Assembly: GCA_002428285.1 (NCBI GenBank)
Contig: DIVO01000015.1
Coordinates: 1-12,174 of the forward strand
Source: Patescibacteria group bacterium UBA6130
GTDB lineage: Bacteria; Patescibacteriota; Microgenomatia; UBA12405; UBA6130
Direction of reading: 5' to 3'
Length of the DNA: 12,174 bases
Each line of letters starts with the position of its first letter. The first letter of the stretch is position 1. The notes below the pieces were generated by a model, which saw only the letters and a list, made by a program, of their open reading frames with translations, did no database searches and had not been told where the DNA came from. Positions 1 through 7,095 of this stretch are shown in pieces. Both the position numbers and the translations under genes were made by a program.

Positions 1-95
1 ACGAACATGCATTTGACCCGCCTGCATCAGCTGTGCTAAGCACTGCGGGCAGGCCCTTAAAAGCGCCCTGTTCTATCCCGTTTAACTATGGGGAC
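1..95 (-). tRNA. Probable tRNA-Lys(UUU), 5' half, interrupted after the anticodon loop; runs off the window edge
   Basis: Read on the minus strand from 95, the sequence folds as a tRNA 5' half: acceptor strand GTCCCCA (95-89), T8 and A9, a D-arm with GTT...AAC pairing and GG in its loop, A26, then GGGCG followed by a classical lysine anticodon loop CTTTTAA (anticodon TTT at 61-59). The bases that follow (GGGCC) do not pair with GGGCG. No TGGGGAC acceptor partner and no good TTCRA T-loop appear before the edge, so an uninterrupted tRNA is excluded. What follows contains a hairpin (20-25 with 49-54, enclosing a perfect GTGC/GCAC stem at 33-43) and then GGTCAAATGC. This could be the P2 and P3/J3-4 region of a group I intron. 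The intron class is inferred; a clear P1 pairing was not found. The tRNA identity rests on half the molecule. A strong promoter sits 13 bp upstream. Confidence 0.5.
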
Positions 96-107
96 TGAAA
101 CTAACCC

Positions 108-116
108 ATTATACCA
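108..116 (-). promoter_or_regulatory. Extended -10 promoter for the interrupted tRNA
   Basis: On the minus strand this reads TGGTATAAT: a consensus -10 hexamer (113-108) preceded by the TGn extension. No good -35 lies 17-18 bp upstream, which is acceptable for an extended -10 site. Transcription should start near 101, leaving a leader of about 6 nt before the tRNA 5' end at 95. It lies just downstream of the PPC gene stop codon (139). Confidence 0.65.
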
Positions 117-138
117 AAATAGAGGCACAGAAAGCGTA

Positions 139-570
139 TTATTGCTTGTGGATTATCTTCAACCCGGTCTCGTCATCATATGATTTTTCCAACTTGGTTT
201 GCGTGGGAAAAAAGATTATCTCTCCCACTCCTGAAATTCTGGCCTCAACAAGATGACCGGAAACTGTTTCAAAATTATCTTTACCAAAAACCCCATGAGC
301 ATGAATAATAAGATCTTTATCCTTCTCTTTAACCACATTACCAGTTAGTGAAACCATTTCTAGAGGAATTTCAAACTTTTTTGAGGAGTATTTCTTATTC
401 TCAACCGAATAATGAGCCAATTCGGCAAAATCTACCGCCCCAATGCCTATAAAAAAACCCTGTTTAATTTTTTTCTCTTGGCAAAATTCAGTAAGACTTT
501 TGACTATTTTGTCACCCCTATGAAGAGCGATCACATACCTATATCTATGACTATCTTTTGCTAAACGCAT
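139..570 (-). CDS. PPC (DUF296) domain protein
   Basis: A single-domain 143-residue protein of the PPC/DUF296 family (plants and prokaryotes conserved domain). Family features visible: an N-terminal YRYVIALHRGDKIVKSL stretch, GFFIGIGAVDFAELAHY near residues 38-54, a histidine-containing IHAHGVFGKDN segment around residues 88-98, GHLVEARISGVGEIIFF, and a C-terminal YDDETGL. Family length is normally about 130-150, so this is full length. Plant relatives carry AT-hook DNA-binding motifs, but none is present here, so DNA binding should not be assumed; the role of stand-alone bacterial members is not established. The clustered histidines could bind metal, by family analogy. It is the last gene of the minus-strand run and starts 27 bp after ndk. 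It has no Shine-Dalgarno and no promoter of its own at the start codon, so it is probably cotranscribed. Confidence 0.85.
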   Translation of the reverse strand: MRLAKDSHRYRYVIALHRGDKIVKSLTEFCQEKKIKQGFFIGIGAVDFAELAHYSVENKKYSSKKFEIPLEMVSLTGNVVKEKDKDLIIHAHGVFGKDNFETVSGHLVEARISGVGEIIFFPTQTKLEKSYDDETGLKIIHKQ

Positions 571-597
571 AATTGTTTTTGCTCGAAAATAATAATT

Positions 598-1155
598 TTA
601 TCTAGTGTACTCGTGAATTTCGTCTTCTTTAAACCACAACTGGATTTCCAATTCAGCTTCTTCAGGAGCACCCGAAGCATGAACCAAATTCTGCACCGAT
701 CTTTTGTTAACATTTGATAAAAATGGTGAATCGAAAGAATAATCACCTCTTATTGTTCCCGGAGGTGCAGTATTCGGATAGGTCGAACCGACAATTTTTC
801 TGATTACTTCAACCGCATGAGGCCCTTCCCAAATCATAGCCAGCACAGGTCCAGCAGTTAAATAATCTACATTCCACTTCTGCACAAGCTTACCGATCTC
901 TTTTGCATCCATTGTGCCCAACTCTTCGCCAGGATCCTTTCCATGTTCGCTATAAAAAGCCATAACCTTATCTCCCACATTTTTAAACCAGCTTTCATCG
1001 TAGCCATAATGTTTTGTTGCCATCTCAGGAGTAACAACCACCATTTTGGCGGCAACAAGTTTTAAACCAACTTTTTCAAACCGACCAATAATATCACCAA
1101 TTAATCCCCTTTTAACACCATCAGGTTTAACAAGCACCAAAGATTTTTCTTCCAT
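598..1155 (-). CDS. ndk: Nucleoside-diphosphate kinase, long form
   Basis: Transfers the gamma phosphate between nucleoside triphosphates and diphosphates through a phosphohistidine in the cytoplasm. The N-terminus (SLVLVKPDGVKRGLIGDII, Lys10) and GTIRGDYS (residues 133-140) are diagnostic. The catalytic histidine is His159 in NLVHASG. At 185 residues it is longer than the usual 140-155. Two insertions explain this: about 25 residues between the HYGYDESWF region and LTAGPV (around 55-98), and about 10 residues (SPFLSNVNKRSV) between GDYSF and the active-site Asn. The usual HGSDS after the catalytic His is HASGAPEEA, so the classic signature is degenerate although His is kept. It starts 30 bp after the M16 peptidase gene with no Shine-Dalgarno and no nearby -10, which suggests it is an internal operon gene. 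Confidence 0.93.
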   Translation of the reverse strand: MEEKSLVLVKPDGVKRGLIGDIIGRFEKVGLKLVAAKMVVVTPEMATKHYGYDESWFKNVGDKVMAFYSEHGKDPGEELGTMDAKEIGKLVQKWNVDYLTAGPVLAMIWEGPHAVEVIRKIVGSTYPNTAPPGTIRGDYSFDSPFLSNVNKRSVQNLVHASGAPEEAELEIQLWFKEDEIHEYTR

Positions 1156-1185
1156 AGTTTGTTTTGAAAAAATATTAACTTAAGG

Positions 1186-2439
1186 TTATTTTAACACAAC
1201 TGCTTGTCCCTTTTTGGGACCAATCACTGAAGCAACAATGTTTTCTTCGCTTAAATATTTTTCTGTCATTTTATCAATATCCTTTTTGGTTATCCGCTCA
1301 TACTTTTCAATAATTTTTAAAGGGTCAATTGCTTTCCTTGTAAATAACCAGTGAGACGACAAAAGATCGGCAAGTTTGTAGGAGTCCTCAAAAGAAATCA
1401 GCAGTCGTCCTCTGATAACCTGCTTGGCGATCTCTACTTCCTCGACAGTCAAATCTTTGGTGACTTTAAGTAATTCTTTAACCGAAAGATCCATGGCTTT
1501 TTTGATCTGGTCATTATTTACCCCAGACTTGACTGCTAAATATCCGCCATTGGGATAGGATTGCTGATAACAAGCAACGTAATAAGCCAAACCCCGTCTC
1601 TCTCTAATCTCTCTCCAAAGCCTTGAGCTCATACTTCCTCCCAATACTACAGACAGAACTTTGAGAGGGAACTTTTCCTCATCACTGTAACCCACTGTGG
1701 GCACACCTAAAACAAAGTGAGATTGCTGGGTTTTTTGTGCTTTCCATTCCAGTTGTTTACCCCATGCCTTAGGTTTTACCAGTGGAAGCTGAGGCGCTTG
1801 TCCACGAGCTTTACCAAAAAGCTTTTTTACTTTCTTTGTAAGTTCTCTCTTGCTCTTGATTTTTCCGGCTACAACCAAAACCATATTATTGGGCTTATAC
1901 CACTTTTCCCTAAAGCCCATGAAATCATTAAGGGTGATGGATTTGATAGACTCAACCTTGCCAATTATAGATCTTCCCAGATTGTTATCCCCAAAAATGT
2001 GCTGTTCGAATAAATCATCAACATGATCTCTTGGTTGATCCAAATACATATTGTACTCCTCTAAAATTACACCCCTTTCGATCTCCAGCTCTTCTTTTTT
2101 AATTAAAGCATGAAGCCACATTTGTGATAATACCTCTAAAGATACATCCACAAACTCAGGAGCGGTTTTAAGCCAGTAAGCAGTATTTTCTTTTCCGGTG
2201 TAAGCGTTATAAAGTGCTCCCACCCTATCCATTGCCTCAGATAATTCTCTTGCTGAAGGCCATTTTTTTGTACCTTTAAAGGCCATGTGCTCTAAGAAAT
2301 GGGCCAATCCGGCAATTTTATTGCTCTCCTGGATAGAACCCGCCCTAACCGCCAACTCCACCGCAGTTGAGGTCGCATGGGGCAAAGGCAAAAGAAGAAC
2401 AGTTAGACCATTATCTAGGGTAAATTTCTCAACTTGCAT
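1186..2439 (-). CDS. M16 family zinc metallopeptidase (insulinase/processing-peptidase type)
   Basis: A 417-residue single-chain M16 peptidase, about the length of the ~45-kDa bacterial processing-protease-like members. The inverted zinc motif HFLEH is at residues 47-51 (His47, His51 as ligands, Glu50 as catalytic base). The third ligand is expected at Glu127 or Glu128 in ERGVILEEYNMYLDQP, about 76 residues on as the family requires. The C-terminal half has the substrate-binding Arg/Tyr element in RERRGLAYYVACY (about 279-291), so this is probably an active subunit rather than one half of an alpha/beta pair. No signal peptide or membrane segment is evident, so it is probably cytoplasmic. Its substrate cannot be told from sequence. 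The gene has its own extended -10 element 6 nt before the ATG, although it lies only 33 bp after argS, and it probably drives ndk and the PPC gene. Confidence 0.92.
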   Translation of the reverse strand: MQVEKFTLDNGLTVLLLPLPHATSTAVELAVRAGSIQESNKIAGLAHFLEHMAFKGTKKWPSARELSEAMDRVGALYNAYTGKENTAYWLKTAPEFVDVSLEVLSQMWLHALIKKEELEIERGVILEEYNMYLDQPRDHVDDLFEQHIFGDNNLGRSIIGKVESIKSITLNDFMGFREKWYKPNNMVLVVAGKIKSKRELTKKVKKLFGKARGQAPQLPLVKPKAWGKQLEWKAQKTQQSHFVLGVPTVGYSDEEKFPLKVLSVVLGGSMSSRLWREIRERRGLAYYVACYQQSYPNGGYLAVKSGVNNDQIKKAMDLSVKELLKVTKDLTVEEVEIAKQVIRGRLLISFEDSYKLADLLSSHWLFTRKAIDPLKIIEKYERITKKDIDKMTEKYLSEENIVASVIGPKKGQAVVLK

Positions 2440-2445
2440 GATATA

Positions 2446-2454
2446 AGTATATCA
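2446..2454 (-). promoter_or_regulatory. Extended -10 promoter of the M16 gene (leaderless spacing)
   Basis: The minus strand reads TGATATACT, a TGn-extended -10 differing from TATAAT at one base. Exactly 6 nt (2445-2440) separate it from the ATG at 2439, so the expected start of transcription coincides with the start codon. It is identical to the element before argS and fits in the 33-bp argS-M16 gap. Confidence 0.6.
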
Positions 2455-2472
2455 CCAATAATTTCCAGAGGT

Positions 2473-4230
2473 CTACATTCTCTCAAGAGTCTGAATACCT
2501 AAAATCCTCAGCCCTTTACTAAGGATCTCCGCCGTTACTGAAGTTAAAAACAAACGGAAAGACTCAACTTCTTTTTTCTCGTCAATTATCCGGCAACGCT
2601 GATAGAAAAGGTTATATTTTTGTGATAGCTCGAAAAGATACTGGGCCAAAAAGTGAGGTGAAAACTGCTCAGCAGAGATAATAATCTTCTCAGGAAATAA
2701 GTAAAGTGATCTTAATAGGTCAATCTCTTCTTTTTCTAAATCATAATCAATCTTAGAGTCAATTTCTGATTGGGCTTTATCGAGAAGCGAAAAACATCTC
2801 GTATAGGCATATTGTAGGTATGCTGCTGAGTAGCCCTGCAAATTTAAAATCTTATCCCAAGCAAAAATAATATCTCTCTCTGGCTCCTGCTTAAGATCGT
2901 TAAATTTAATGCCTCCCACACCCACAGCTTTGGCTACCTCTTCTTTTTCCCCCTCGTTTAACTGACAGTCATCACTAATCAAACCCTTAGCCCTTTCAAT
3001 AGCTTCAGTTATTACTTTCTCTAAATGTATTGTGCTGCCCTTGCGGGTAGAAAATTTTCCTTCTTCCCACCTAATCAAACCGTGCGCCACATGTTTAAGC
3101 TCATTTTTCTTGGCATAACCCAAAATTTGAGCAACAGAGAACACTTGTTCAAAATGGAACTTCTGATCAGCTCCCACCTCGTAAACTATCAAGTTAGGAT
3201 TCCATCTTTCTCGGCGATATTTGATCGTAGCCAAATCACGGGACAAGTAGGTTGTCGCCCCATCTGTTTTAACCATCATGGCAGGGACTTTTTCCTTAGG
3301 CAGTTTAATTACCTGAGCTCCTAAACTTTGGATTAACACCCCCTGTTTCTTAGCGTCATCAACTACTTCTTGAGCTTTTTCGACATAGAAACTCTCTCCT
3401 ATAGTCTCGTCAATTTTAATCCCCAACAAATCATATACTTTTTTGTACTCTTTAAGGGAGAGTTTGATACACTTTTCCCAGTATTTTTTGGCGACCTTAT
3501 CTCCCATTTCCAAAGCCCTGAAGTTTTTTCTCGCCTCTTCTTTCAGCTCAGGGTATTTGCTCAACCGACCATGAAATTCAACATAAAGATTCTCAAGGTC
3601 TTGGATGGTTAAATTATCAACATCTTTGCCCTTGCTTTCCACTTCTTTAAGCATATATATCAAACTACCAAACTGCGTTCCCCAATCTCCCAAATGATTA
3701 TCTCCGATCACTTTCCAACCCAAACAAGAATAAAGATTATAAATTGCCTGCCCAATGATAGTCGATCTTAAATGTCCAATTCCAAATGGTTTGGCGATAT
3801 TGGGTGCCGAGTAATCAAGAACCATAACCTTTTCCTCACCACGCTTTTTAAGCTCTCTGTAAACTTTCTTGTTAAGGATATTTATGCCTTCAGAAACAAG
3901 ATAGTCGGTTGATAAATAATAGTTTATAAATCCCCCCACCACCTTAACCTCACTAATAAAATCAGGCTTATTCTGATTAATAATATCTGCTAAATAATTT
4001 GCCAAAGCAAAAGGGGAGGAAAATTTGTCTCTAACTTCTTGCTGCTGAAACAAAATAAGAGCCGCATTGGTTGAATAATCTCCATGAATACTCAAAGCTG
4101 GGTGAAAAACCTCAATATCATCCTTCTTCAAAAACTTCATATCCCAATCATTGTCTATAGCTGTTTTTTCCCAGGCTTTATACAGAAAATCTCCTATTTT
4201 TTTACCCGAAAAAACAAAGGCATTGCTCAT
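2473..4230 (-). CDS. argS: Arginyl-tRNA synthetase
   Basis: Class I aminoacyl-tRNA synthetase charging tRNA-Arg. The 585-residue length is normal. The N-terminal Add1 domain occupies roughly residues 1-115 (HGDYSTNAALIL near 49-60). The HIGH-type signature is in SAPNIAKPFGIGHLRST (141-157, GHL at 152-154), followed by GDNHLGDWGTQFG. The KMSKS loop is the divergent form typical of many ArgRS, FSTRKG at 393-398. An anticodon-binding DALR-type helical domain fills the C-terminus (about 465-585), with AYLQYAYTRC at its start. Downstream, the M16 gene follows after 33 bp. Upstream, it is divergent from an unknown gene across only 48 bp containing two facing -10 elements. The start is supported by the extended -10 placed 6 nt before this ATG and by the normal N-terminal domain. 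Confidence 0.97.
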   Translation of the reverse strand: MSNAFVFSGKKIGDFLYKAWEKTAIDNDWDMKFLKKDDIEVFHPALSIHGDYSTNAALILFQQQEVRDKFSSPFALANYLADIINQNKPDFISEVKVVGGFINYYLSTDYLVSEGINILNKKVYRELKKRGEEKVMVLDYSAPNIAKPFGIGHLRSTIIGQAIYNLYSCLGWKVIGDNHLGDWGTQFGSLIYMLKEVESKGKDVDNLTIQDLENLYVEFHGRLSKYPELKEEARKNFRALEMGDKVAKKYWEKCIKLSLKEYKKVYDLLGIKIDETIGESFYVEKAQEVVDDAKKQGVLIQSLGAQVIKLPKEKVPAMMVKTDGATTYLSRDLATIKYRRERWNPNLIVYEVGADQKFHFEQVFSVAQILGYAKKNELKHVAHGLIRWEEGKFSTRKGSTIHLEKVITEAIERAKGLISDDCQLNEGEKEEVAKAVGVGGIKFNDLKQEPERDIIFAWDKILNLQGYSAAYLQYAYTRCFSLLDKAQSEIDSKIDYDLEKEEIDLLRSLYLFPEKIIISAEQFSPHFLAQYLFELSQKYNLFYQRCRIIDEKKEVESFRLFLTSVTAEILSKGLRILGIQTLERM

Positions 4231-4236
4231 TTTTTA

Positions 4237-4245
4237 AGTATATCA
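4237..4245 (-). promoter_or_regulatory. Extended -10 promoter of argS (leaderless spacing)
   Basis: The minus strand reads TGATATACT, then TAAAAA, then the argS ATG at 4230. The TGn extension compensates for the lack of a convincing -35. The 6-nt gap predicts a transcript starting at the initiation codon. Confidence 0.6.
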
Positions 4246-4263
4246 CGCACTTAGTAAACACTA

Positions 4264-4272
4264 TGCTAAAAT
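4264..4272 (+). promoter_or_regulatory. Extended -10 promoter of the 4279 gene (leaderless spacing)
   Basis: Reads TGCTAAAAT (TGn plus a 5/6 match to TATAAT), then AAACTG, then ATG at 4279. It faces the argS element, so both divergent promoters share a 48-bp gap and RNA polymerase could hardly occupy both at once. Confidence 0.5.
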
Positions 4273-4278
4273 AAACTG

Positions 4279-4830
4279 ATGGAAGACGAACAAATTAACC
4301 ACAGCTCAACATCTGAAAAGATAGATAATGAACCGATTTCTAAAGCAACCCATCTAGTTGCTGCTAGTTATTCTCACTACCTAAACAATAGCGCCCAAGC
4401 TGAAATAATGGGATTAATGCTTGATGATAAAATTGGTGAAAAACAAGCAGATGAGGCTATTGGCAGAATAAAAACTGTAACTGATGCTTTTACTCAAGTT
4501 TCACGCCTCCCTAAATCTTCAGAGACAACAAAAGAGCAGGCTTTTGGAAAAGGCGCAGAGGAAGCTGCTCAAGAACTCCTTCGCAAAACGAAAGCAATTT
4601 TGGCCGCCAAAGATGATCCAAGGTCGCAAGATTTAGCATTAAGAATTGAAGTGTTTACGACTAAGTTAACGCCGCTCGACAGTTTAGTAAATATGATTGA
4701 GGAAATTACCCCTGGTCTACCAAGTACTTCTGCTATTAGTAAAAAACTTAGTAATTTCTTTAGGGATGAAAGCAACTCGGATAAAATAATGCCAGGATAT
4801 AATGTCGTTAAACTTGAAGACTCTATTTAA
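4279..4830 (+). CDS. Hypothetical protein, helical, cytoplasmic
   Basis: I do not recognise this 183-residue protein. It has no membrane helix, signal peptide, Cys motif or nucleotide-binding loop. Composition is rich in Ala, Lys, Glu and Ser. The segment from about residue 40 to 135, including KQADEAIGRIKTVTDAF and EEAAQELLRKTKAILAAKD, looks strongly alpha-helical, and the N-terminal 20 residues look disordered. That would suit a small helical-bundle or coiled-coil adaptor, but no function is proposed. Reality is supported by an extended -10 element 6 nt upstream of the ATG, a long open frame and divergence from argS. The 3' end overlaps the convergent methyltransferase gene by 8 bp. Confidence 0.7.
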   Translation: MEDEQINHSSTSEKIDNEPISKATHLVAASYSHYLNNSAQAEIMGLMLDDKIGEKQADEAIGRIKTVTDAFTQVSRLPKSSETTKEQAFGKGAEEAAQELLRKTKAILAAKDDPRSQDLALRIEVFTTKLTPLDSLVNMIEEITPGLPSTSAISKKLSNFFRDESNSDKIMPGYNVVKLEDSI

Positions 4831-5437
4831 ACATAACAACAGTAAAGTCCTCGGGGTCATAATCCTGAATAAAAACAAGTTTGGGCGTTAGGGTAAGACA
4901 AAAGCTTAATATTTCTAAAGAGTCAGCATAATGAACCAAATACCCCGGATCATTCCCAGGTTGAGGGTGAGAACCAAGCATATTGAAAGCACAAATTGCA
5001 CAAGTATGTTCCCACATCACTTCTATTGCTTTTAATCTGAATTCCAAAGTTTCCGGACCTAAATTCCCGTTCAAGGTGCCTGACGTCAAAACAATGTCAA
5101 ACACCCTCTTTATCGGATTAGCAAAATAATCACCAGAGGTAAATTCGTATTTTGGATATTGTTTTCTGGCCTCAAGAACGATCTTCTCCACTAGATCTAC
5201 ACCCAAATAGTTAAATTTTTTTGTTTTTTTCTCAATGAAAGGAATAATGTCGCCAAAGCCACAGCCAACATCTAAAACGCTTTTGTTCTCAAAATCAATG
5301 GTGCGAGCTAGTGCCTCAAACCTATTATCCATTGTTTGCCTCGAAGTCCACTGTAAAGCACTATGGCTATAGCCATATTTTTCGTAACTTTGCTGAAAAA
5401 GATCTTTAAAATATGAGCTATTTCTGTTAAAATTCAT
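4823..5437 (-). CDS. Class I SAM-dependent methyltransferase
   Basis: A 204-residue Rossmann-fold methyltransferase. Motif I, which binds AdoMet, is VLDVGCGFG at residues 54-62. The acidic ribose-binding residue of motif II is Asp81 in YLGVDL, and motif IV is FDIVLTSGTLNG (about 113-124). The N-terminal ~45 residues (YEKYGYSHSALQWTSRQTMDNRF) resemble the helical lid of small-molecule or lipid-type methyltransferases. No substrate-specific motif is recognisable, so the acceptor is unknown. Conserved Trp, His and Cys residues (MWEHTCAICAFN, about 141-152) follow the catalytic core. It sits between two unknown plus-strand genes, overlapping the upstream one at the stop codons and divergent from the other across 43 bp. 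A perfect TATAAT lies 5 nt before the ATG, supporting this start. Confidence 0.85.
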   Translation of the reverse strand: MNFNRNSSYFKDLFQQSYEKYGYSHSALQWTSRQTMDNRFEALARTIDFENKSVLDVGCGFGDIIPFIEKKTKKFNYLGVDLVEKIVLEARKQYPKYEFTSGDYFANPIKRVFDIVLTSGTLNGNLGPETLEFRLKAIEVMWEHTCAICAFNMLGSHPQPGNDPGYLVHYADSLEILSFCLTLTPKLVFIQDYDPEDFTVVMFK

Positions 5438-5442
5438 ATGTT

Positions 5443-5472
5443 ATTATAGCCCAAAAGATTATCCGCTGTTAA
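5443..5472 (-). promoter_or_regulatory. Promoter of the methyltransferase gene (near-leaderless)
   Basis: The minus strand reads TTAACA, an 18-bp spacer, then a perfect TATAAT (5448-5443), with the ATG only 5 nt further at 5437. The start site would fall within about 2 nt of the start codon. It overlaps the upstream region of the divergent 5481 gene. Confidence 0.6.
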
Positions 5473-5475
5473 AAA
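5467..5475 (+). promoter_or_regulatory. Possible extended -10 of the 5481 gene
   Basis: Reads TGTTAAAAA (TGn plus a 4/6 match), ending 5 nt before the ATG. It is weaker than the other sites and is listed because its position repeats the pattern seen at the other first genes of this window. Confidence 0.35.
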
Positions 5476-5480
5476 ATAAA

Positions 5481-6161
5481 ATGGTAGAATCTCGAGAAAT
5501 TTTACATGAAAAAAGTTGGCGAGAGGCTCTAAGGGTCGTGCCTACTCGTGAAGAATATACCGCCGAAACGGAAGGTAAAATACCAAATATGCCAGAAGAG
5601 GTAATCGATCGAAGCTATCCTAAACCTGAGGACATCGACTATCGAAAAGAGCTGTTAGATAAAAATGCACTCCAAGATTTTTGCTTATTCCACATGGGAC
5701 AGATGACAGTAAATAAACTAGGAAACTTTGTTTATGTTATGCCCGAAGACGATAAAGATCGAAGTAATTTTTACAGAATGATGCATTTGTTCAATACCGG
5801 TAAACACACACCCAAAAGCAATGATGAAGAAGTATCCGCAAAAGAATTAGTTAGGGCGAGAAAAATCATACTATTAGGCTTTGCTGATGCCTTTAACATC
5901 AACGTTGACGAAAACAATCCCGACTATGATTCTATACAACAACAAACTGTGGATTATTTTCTCCAAATGGCCAAAGAATATGATTTCCCTTTCCCCGAAG
6001 TTATAGTCACTAAAGACAACGAGGAAGATATTAAGCCTGTTGACCGAAGTTTTAGTTATTATATGAATCAAGCAAAAGATTGGGCTGAAAACAAGGTTGA
6101 TAAAAATACCGGGAAAACCTATCGAGAACTGCACCCAGAACCATTAGACTACTTTTTTTAA
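5481..6161 (+). CDS. Hypothetical protein, acidic, soluble
   Basis: I do not recognise this 226-residue protein. It is acidic and rich in Asp, Glu, Lys, Asn and Tyr, with no membrane segment, signal peptide or paired cysteines. The centre carries a possible helical domain: ALQDFCLFHMGQMTVNKLG (about 63-81) and ELVRARKIILLGFADAFNIN (about 121-140). The C-terminal third contains FSYYMNQAKDWAENKVDKN and ends in an aromatic tail, DYFF. None of this matches a family I can name. The frame is open throughout, a weak -10 sits 5 nt before the ATG, and the gene converges on galU with stop codons overlapping by 4 bp. It is divergent from the methyltransferase; joint function is not shown. Confidence 0.7.
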   Translation: MVESREILHEKSWREALRVVPTREEYTAETEGKIPNMPEEVIDRSYPKPEDIDYRKELLDKNALQDFCLFHMGQMTVNKLGNFVYVMPEDDKDRSNFYRMMHLFNTGKHTPKSNDEEVSAKELVRARKIILLGFADAFNINVDENNPDYDSIQQQTVDYFLQMAKEYDFPFPEVIVTKDNEEDIKPVDRSFSYYMNQAKDWAENKVDKNTGKTYRELHPEPLDYFF

Positions 6162-7051
6162 TTTTTGCCAATCTTAAGTTTTTGAGACATAAACTCTTTT
6201 ATCTCTCCTCTTAAGTCTTCTCTTGCCAAGGCAAAATCTATATTGGCTTTAAGCCAGCGCAGAGGATCTCCCGTTGTCATCCATCTACCGTTTTCTACAG
6301 GCTGGGCAATTGCCACATCATCCTTAGCCAATGTATTTACCGCATCGGCAAACCAAAGTTCATTATCTCTTGAAAGCCCTTGTTTTGCCAAAACGGAAAA
6401 TATTTTTGAAGAGACCACAAATCTGCCAATTTGAGCTATGTTCGATGGAGCTTTATCTTTTTCAAGCTTCTCCAAAACCTGAACCGCTCTATTTGGGTAT
6501 TTTTTATCTTTAACATATTCAATACTGGCATAGCGGTTGATCTCACTCCAAGGAACCTCTTGCGCACCCAAAACAATACCCGGAGAATACTTCCCATAAA
6601 GATTGATAAGTTTTTTAATATAACCCCCTGCCACAGGTTCCAAAATCAAATCATCACCAAACATAAAAACAAATGGGTCATCCTTGAGAAATCCCTTGGC
6701 CGCCAGTATCGGAGAAGCATTACCATAAGGAAGACTTCTTCCTTGGGGAATAAATCTTAACACCTTAGCTTTTTTCCAAATTTCTCTTAAGCTATTTAAA
6801 AACTCTTTCTTATTATTTTTTTCAAGATAATCTTCAAGCTCTTTGTCGGGAGTAAAATATCTTTTTATGCTGGAATCTCCATGTCTATGAACAATAGCAA
6901 TTTCGTTCACGCCAGCACCAATAAGCTCTTCTACCAGATATTGAATGTTGGGTTTTTCTAATATGGCAACCAGTTCTTTGGGATAGGATTTTACTACCGG
7001 CAAAAAGCGAGTTCCTCTTCCTGCGGCGGCAATTAAACCCTTTGTTACCAT
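6158..7051 (-). CDS. galU: UTP-glucose-1-phosphate uridylyltransferase (GalU-like)
   Basis: Makes UDP-glucose from UTP and glucose-1-phosphate; close relatives use other sugar-1-phosphates. From the start chosen here it has 297 residues, the usual length. The nucleotidyltransferase signature GRGTRFLPVVKSYPKE covers residues 11-26, with conserved PNIQYLVEELIGAG after it. FMFGDDLIL carries the metal-binding Asp, and LEKLEKDKAPSNIAQIGRF matches the VEKPxxxxAPSN-GRY block, although the usual Pro of EKP is Leu here. The C-terminus has GRWMTTGDPLRWLKANIDFAL. A Met six codons upstream (7069) would add MRYYHV, but the 7051 start begins the protein at the family-typical MVTKGLIAAAG and lies 6 nt after a -10 box. 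It is divergent from surface-protein genes, consistent with but not proving a role in envelope sugar supply. Confidence 0.92.
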   Translation of the reverse strand: MVTKGLIAAAGRGTRFLPVVKSYPKELVAILEKPNIQYLVEELIGAGVNEIAIVHRHGDSSIKRYFTPDKELEDYLEKNNKKEFLNSLREIWKKAKVLRFIPQGRSLPYGNASPILAAKGFLKDDPFVFMFGDDLILEPVAGGYIKKLINLYGKYSPGIVLGAQEVPWSEINRYASIEYVKDKKYPNRAVQVLEKLEKDKAPSNIAQIGRFVVSSKIFSVLAKQGLSRDNELWFADAVNTLAKDDVAIAQPVENGRWMTTGDPLRWLKANIDFALAREDLRGEIKEFMSQKLKIGKN

Positions 7052-7057
7052 GACATG

Positions 7058-7086
7058 ATAATATCTCATCTATTTTATTTTGGCAA
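7058..7086 (-). promoter_or_regulatory. galU promoter, leaderless spacing
   Basis: Minus strand: -35 TTGCCA (7086-7081), a 17-bp spacer, -10 TATTAT (7063-7058), then 6 nt and ATG at 7051. Each box differs from consensus at one position. The -35 ends 9 bp from the 21-bp repeat array. Confidence 0.65.
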
Positions 7087-7095
7087 TATAGAAGT

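Noticed and set aside
1..95. Uninterrupted tRNA with a long variable arm
   Set aside because: The strand after the anticodon loop does not pair with GGGCG, and neither a proper T-loop nor the TGGGGAC acceptor partner is found before the window edge.
139..570. Calling the PPC protein a DNA-binding regulator
   Set aside because: No AT-hook or other DNA-binding motif is present; the name comes from plant relatives.
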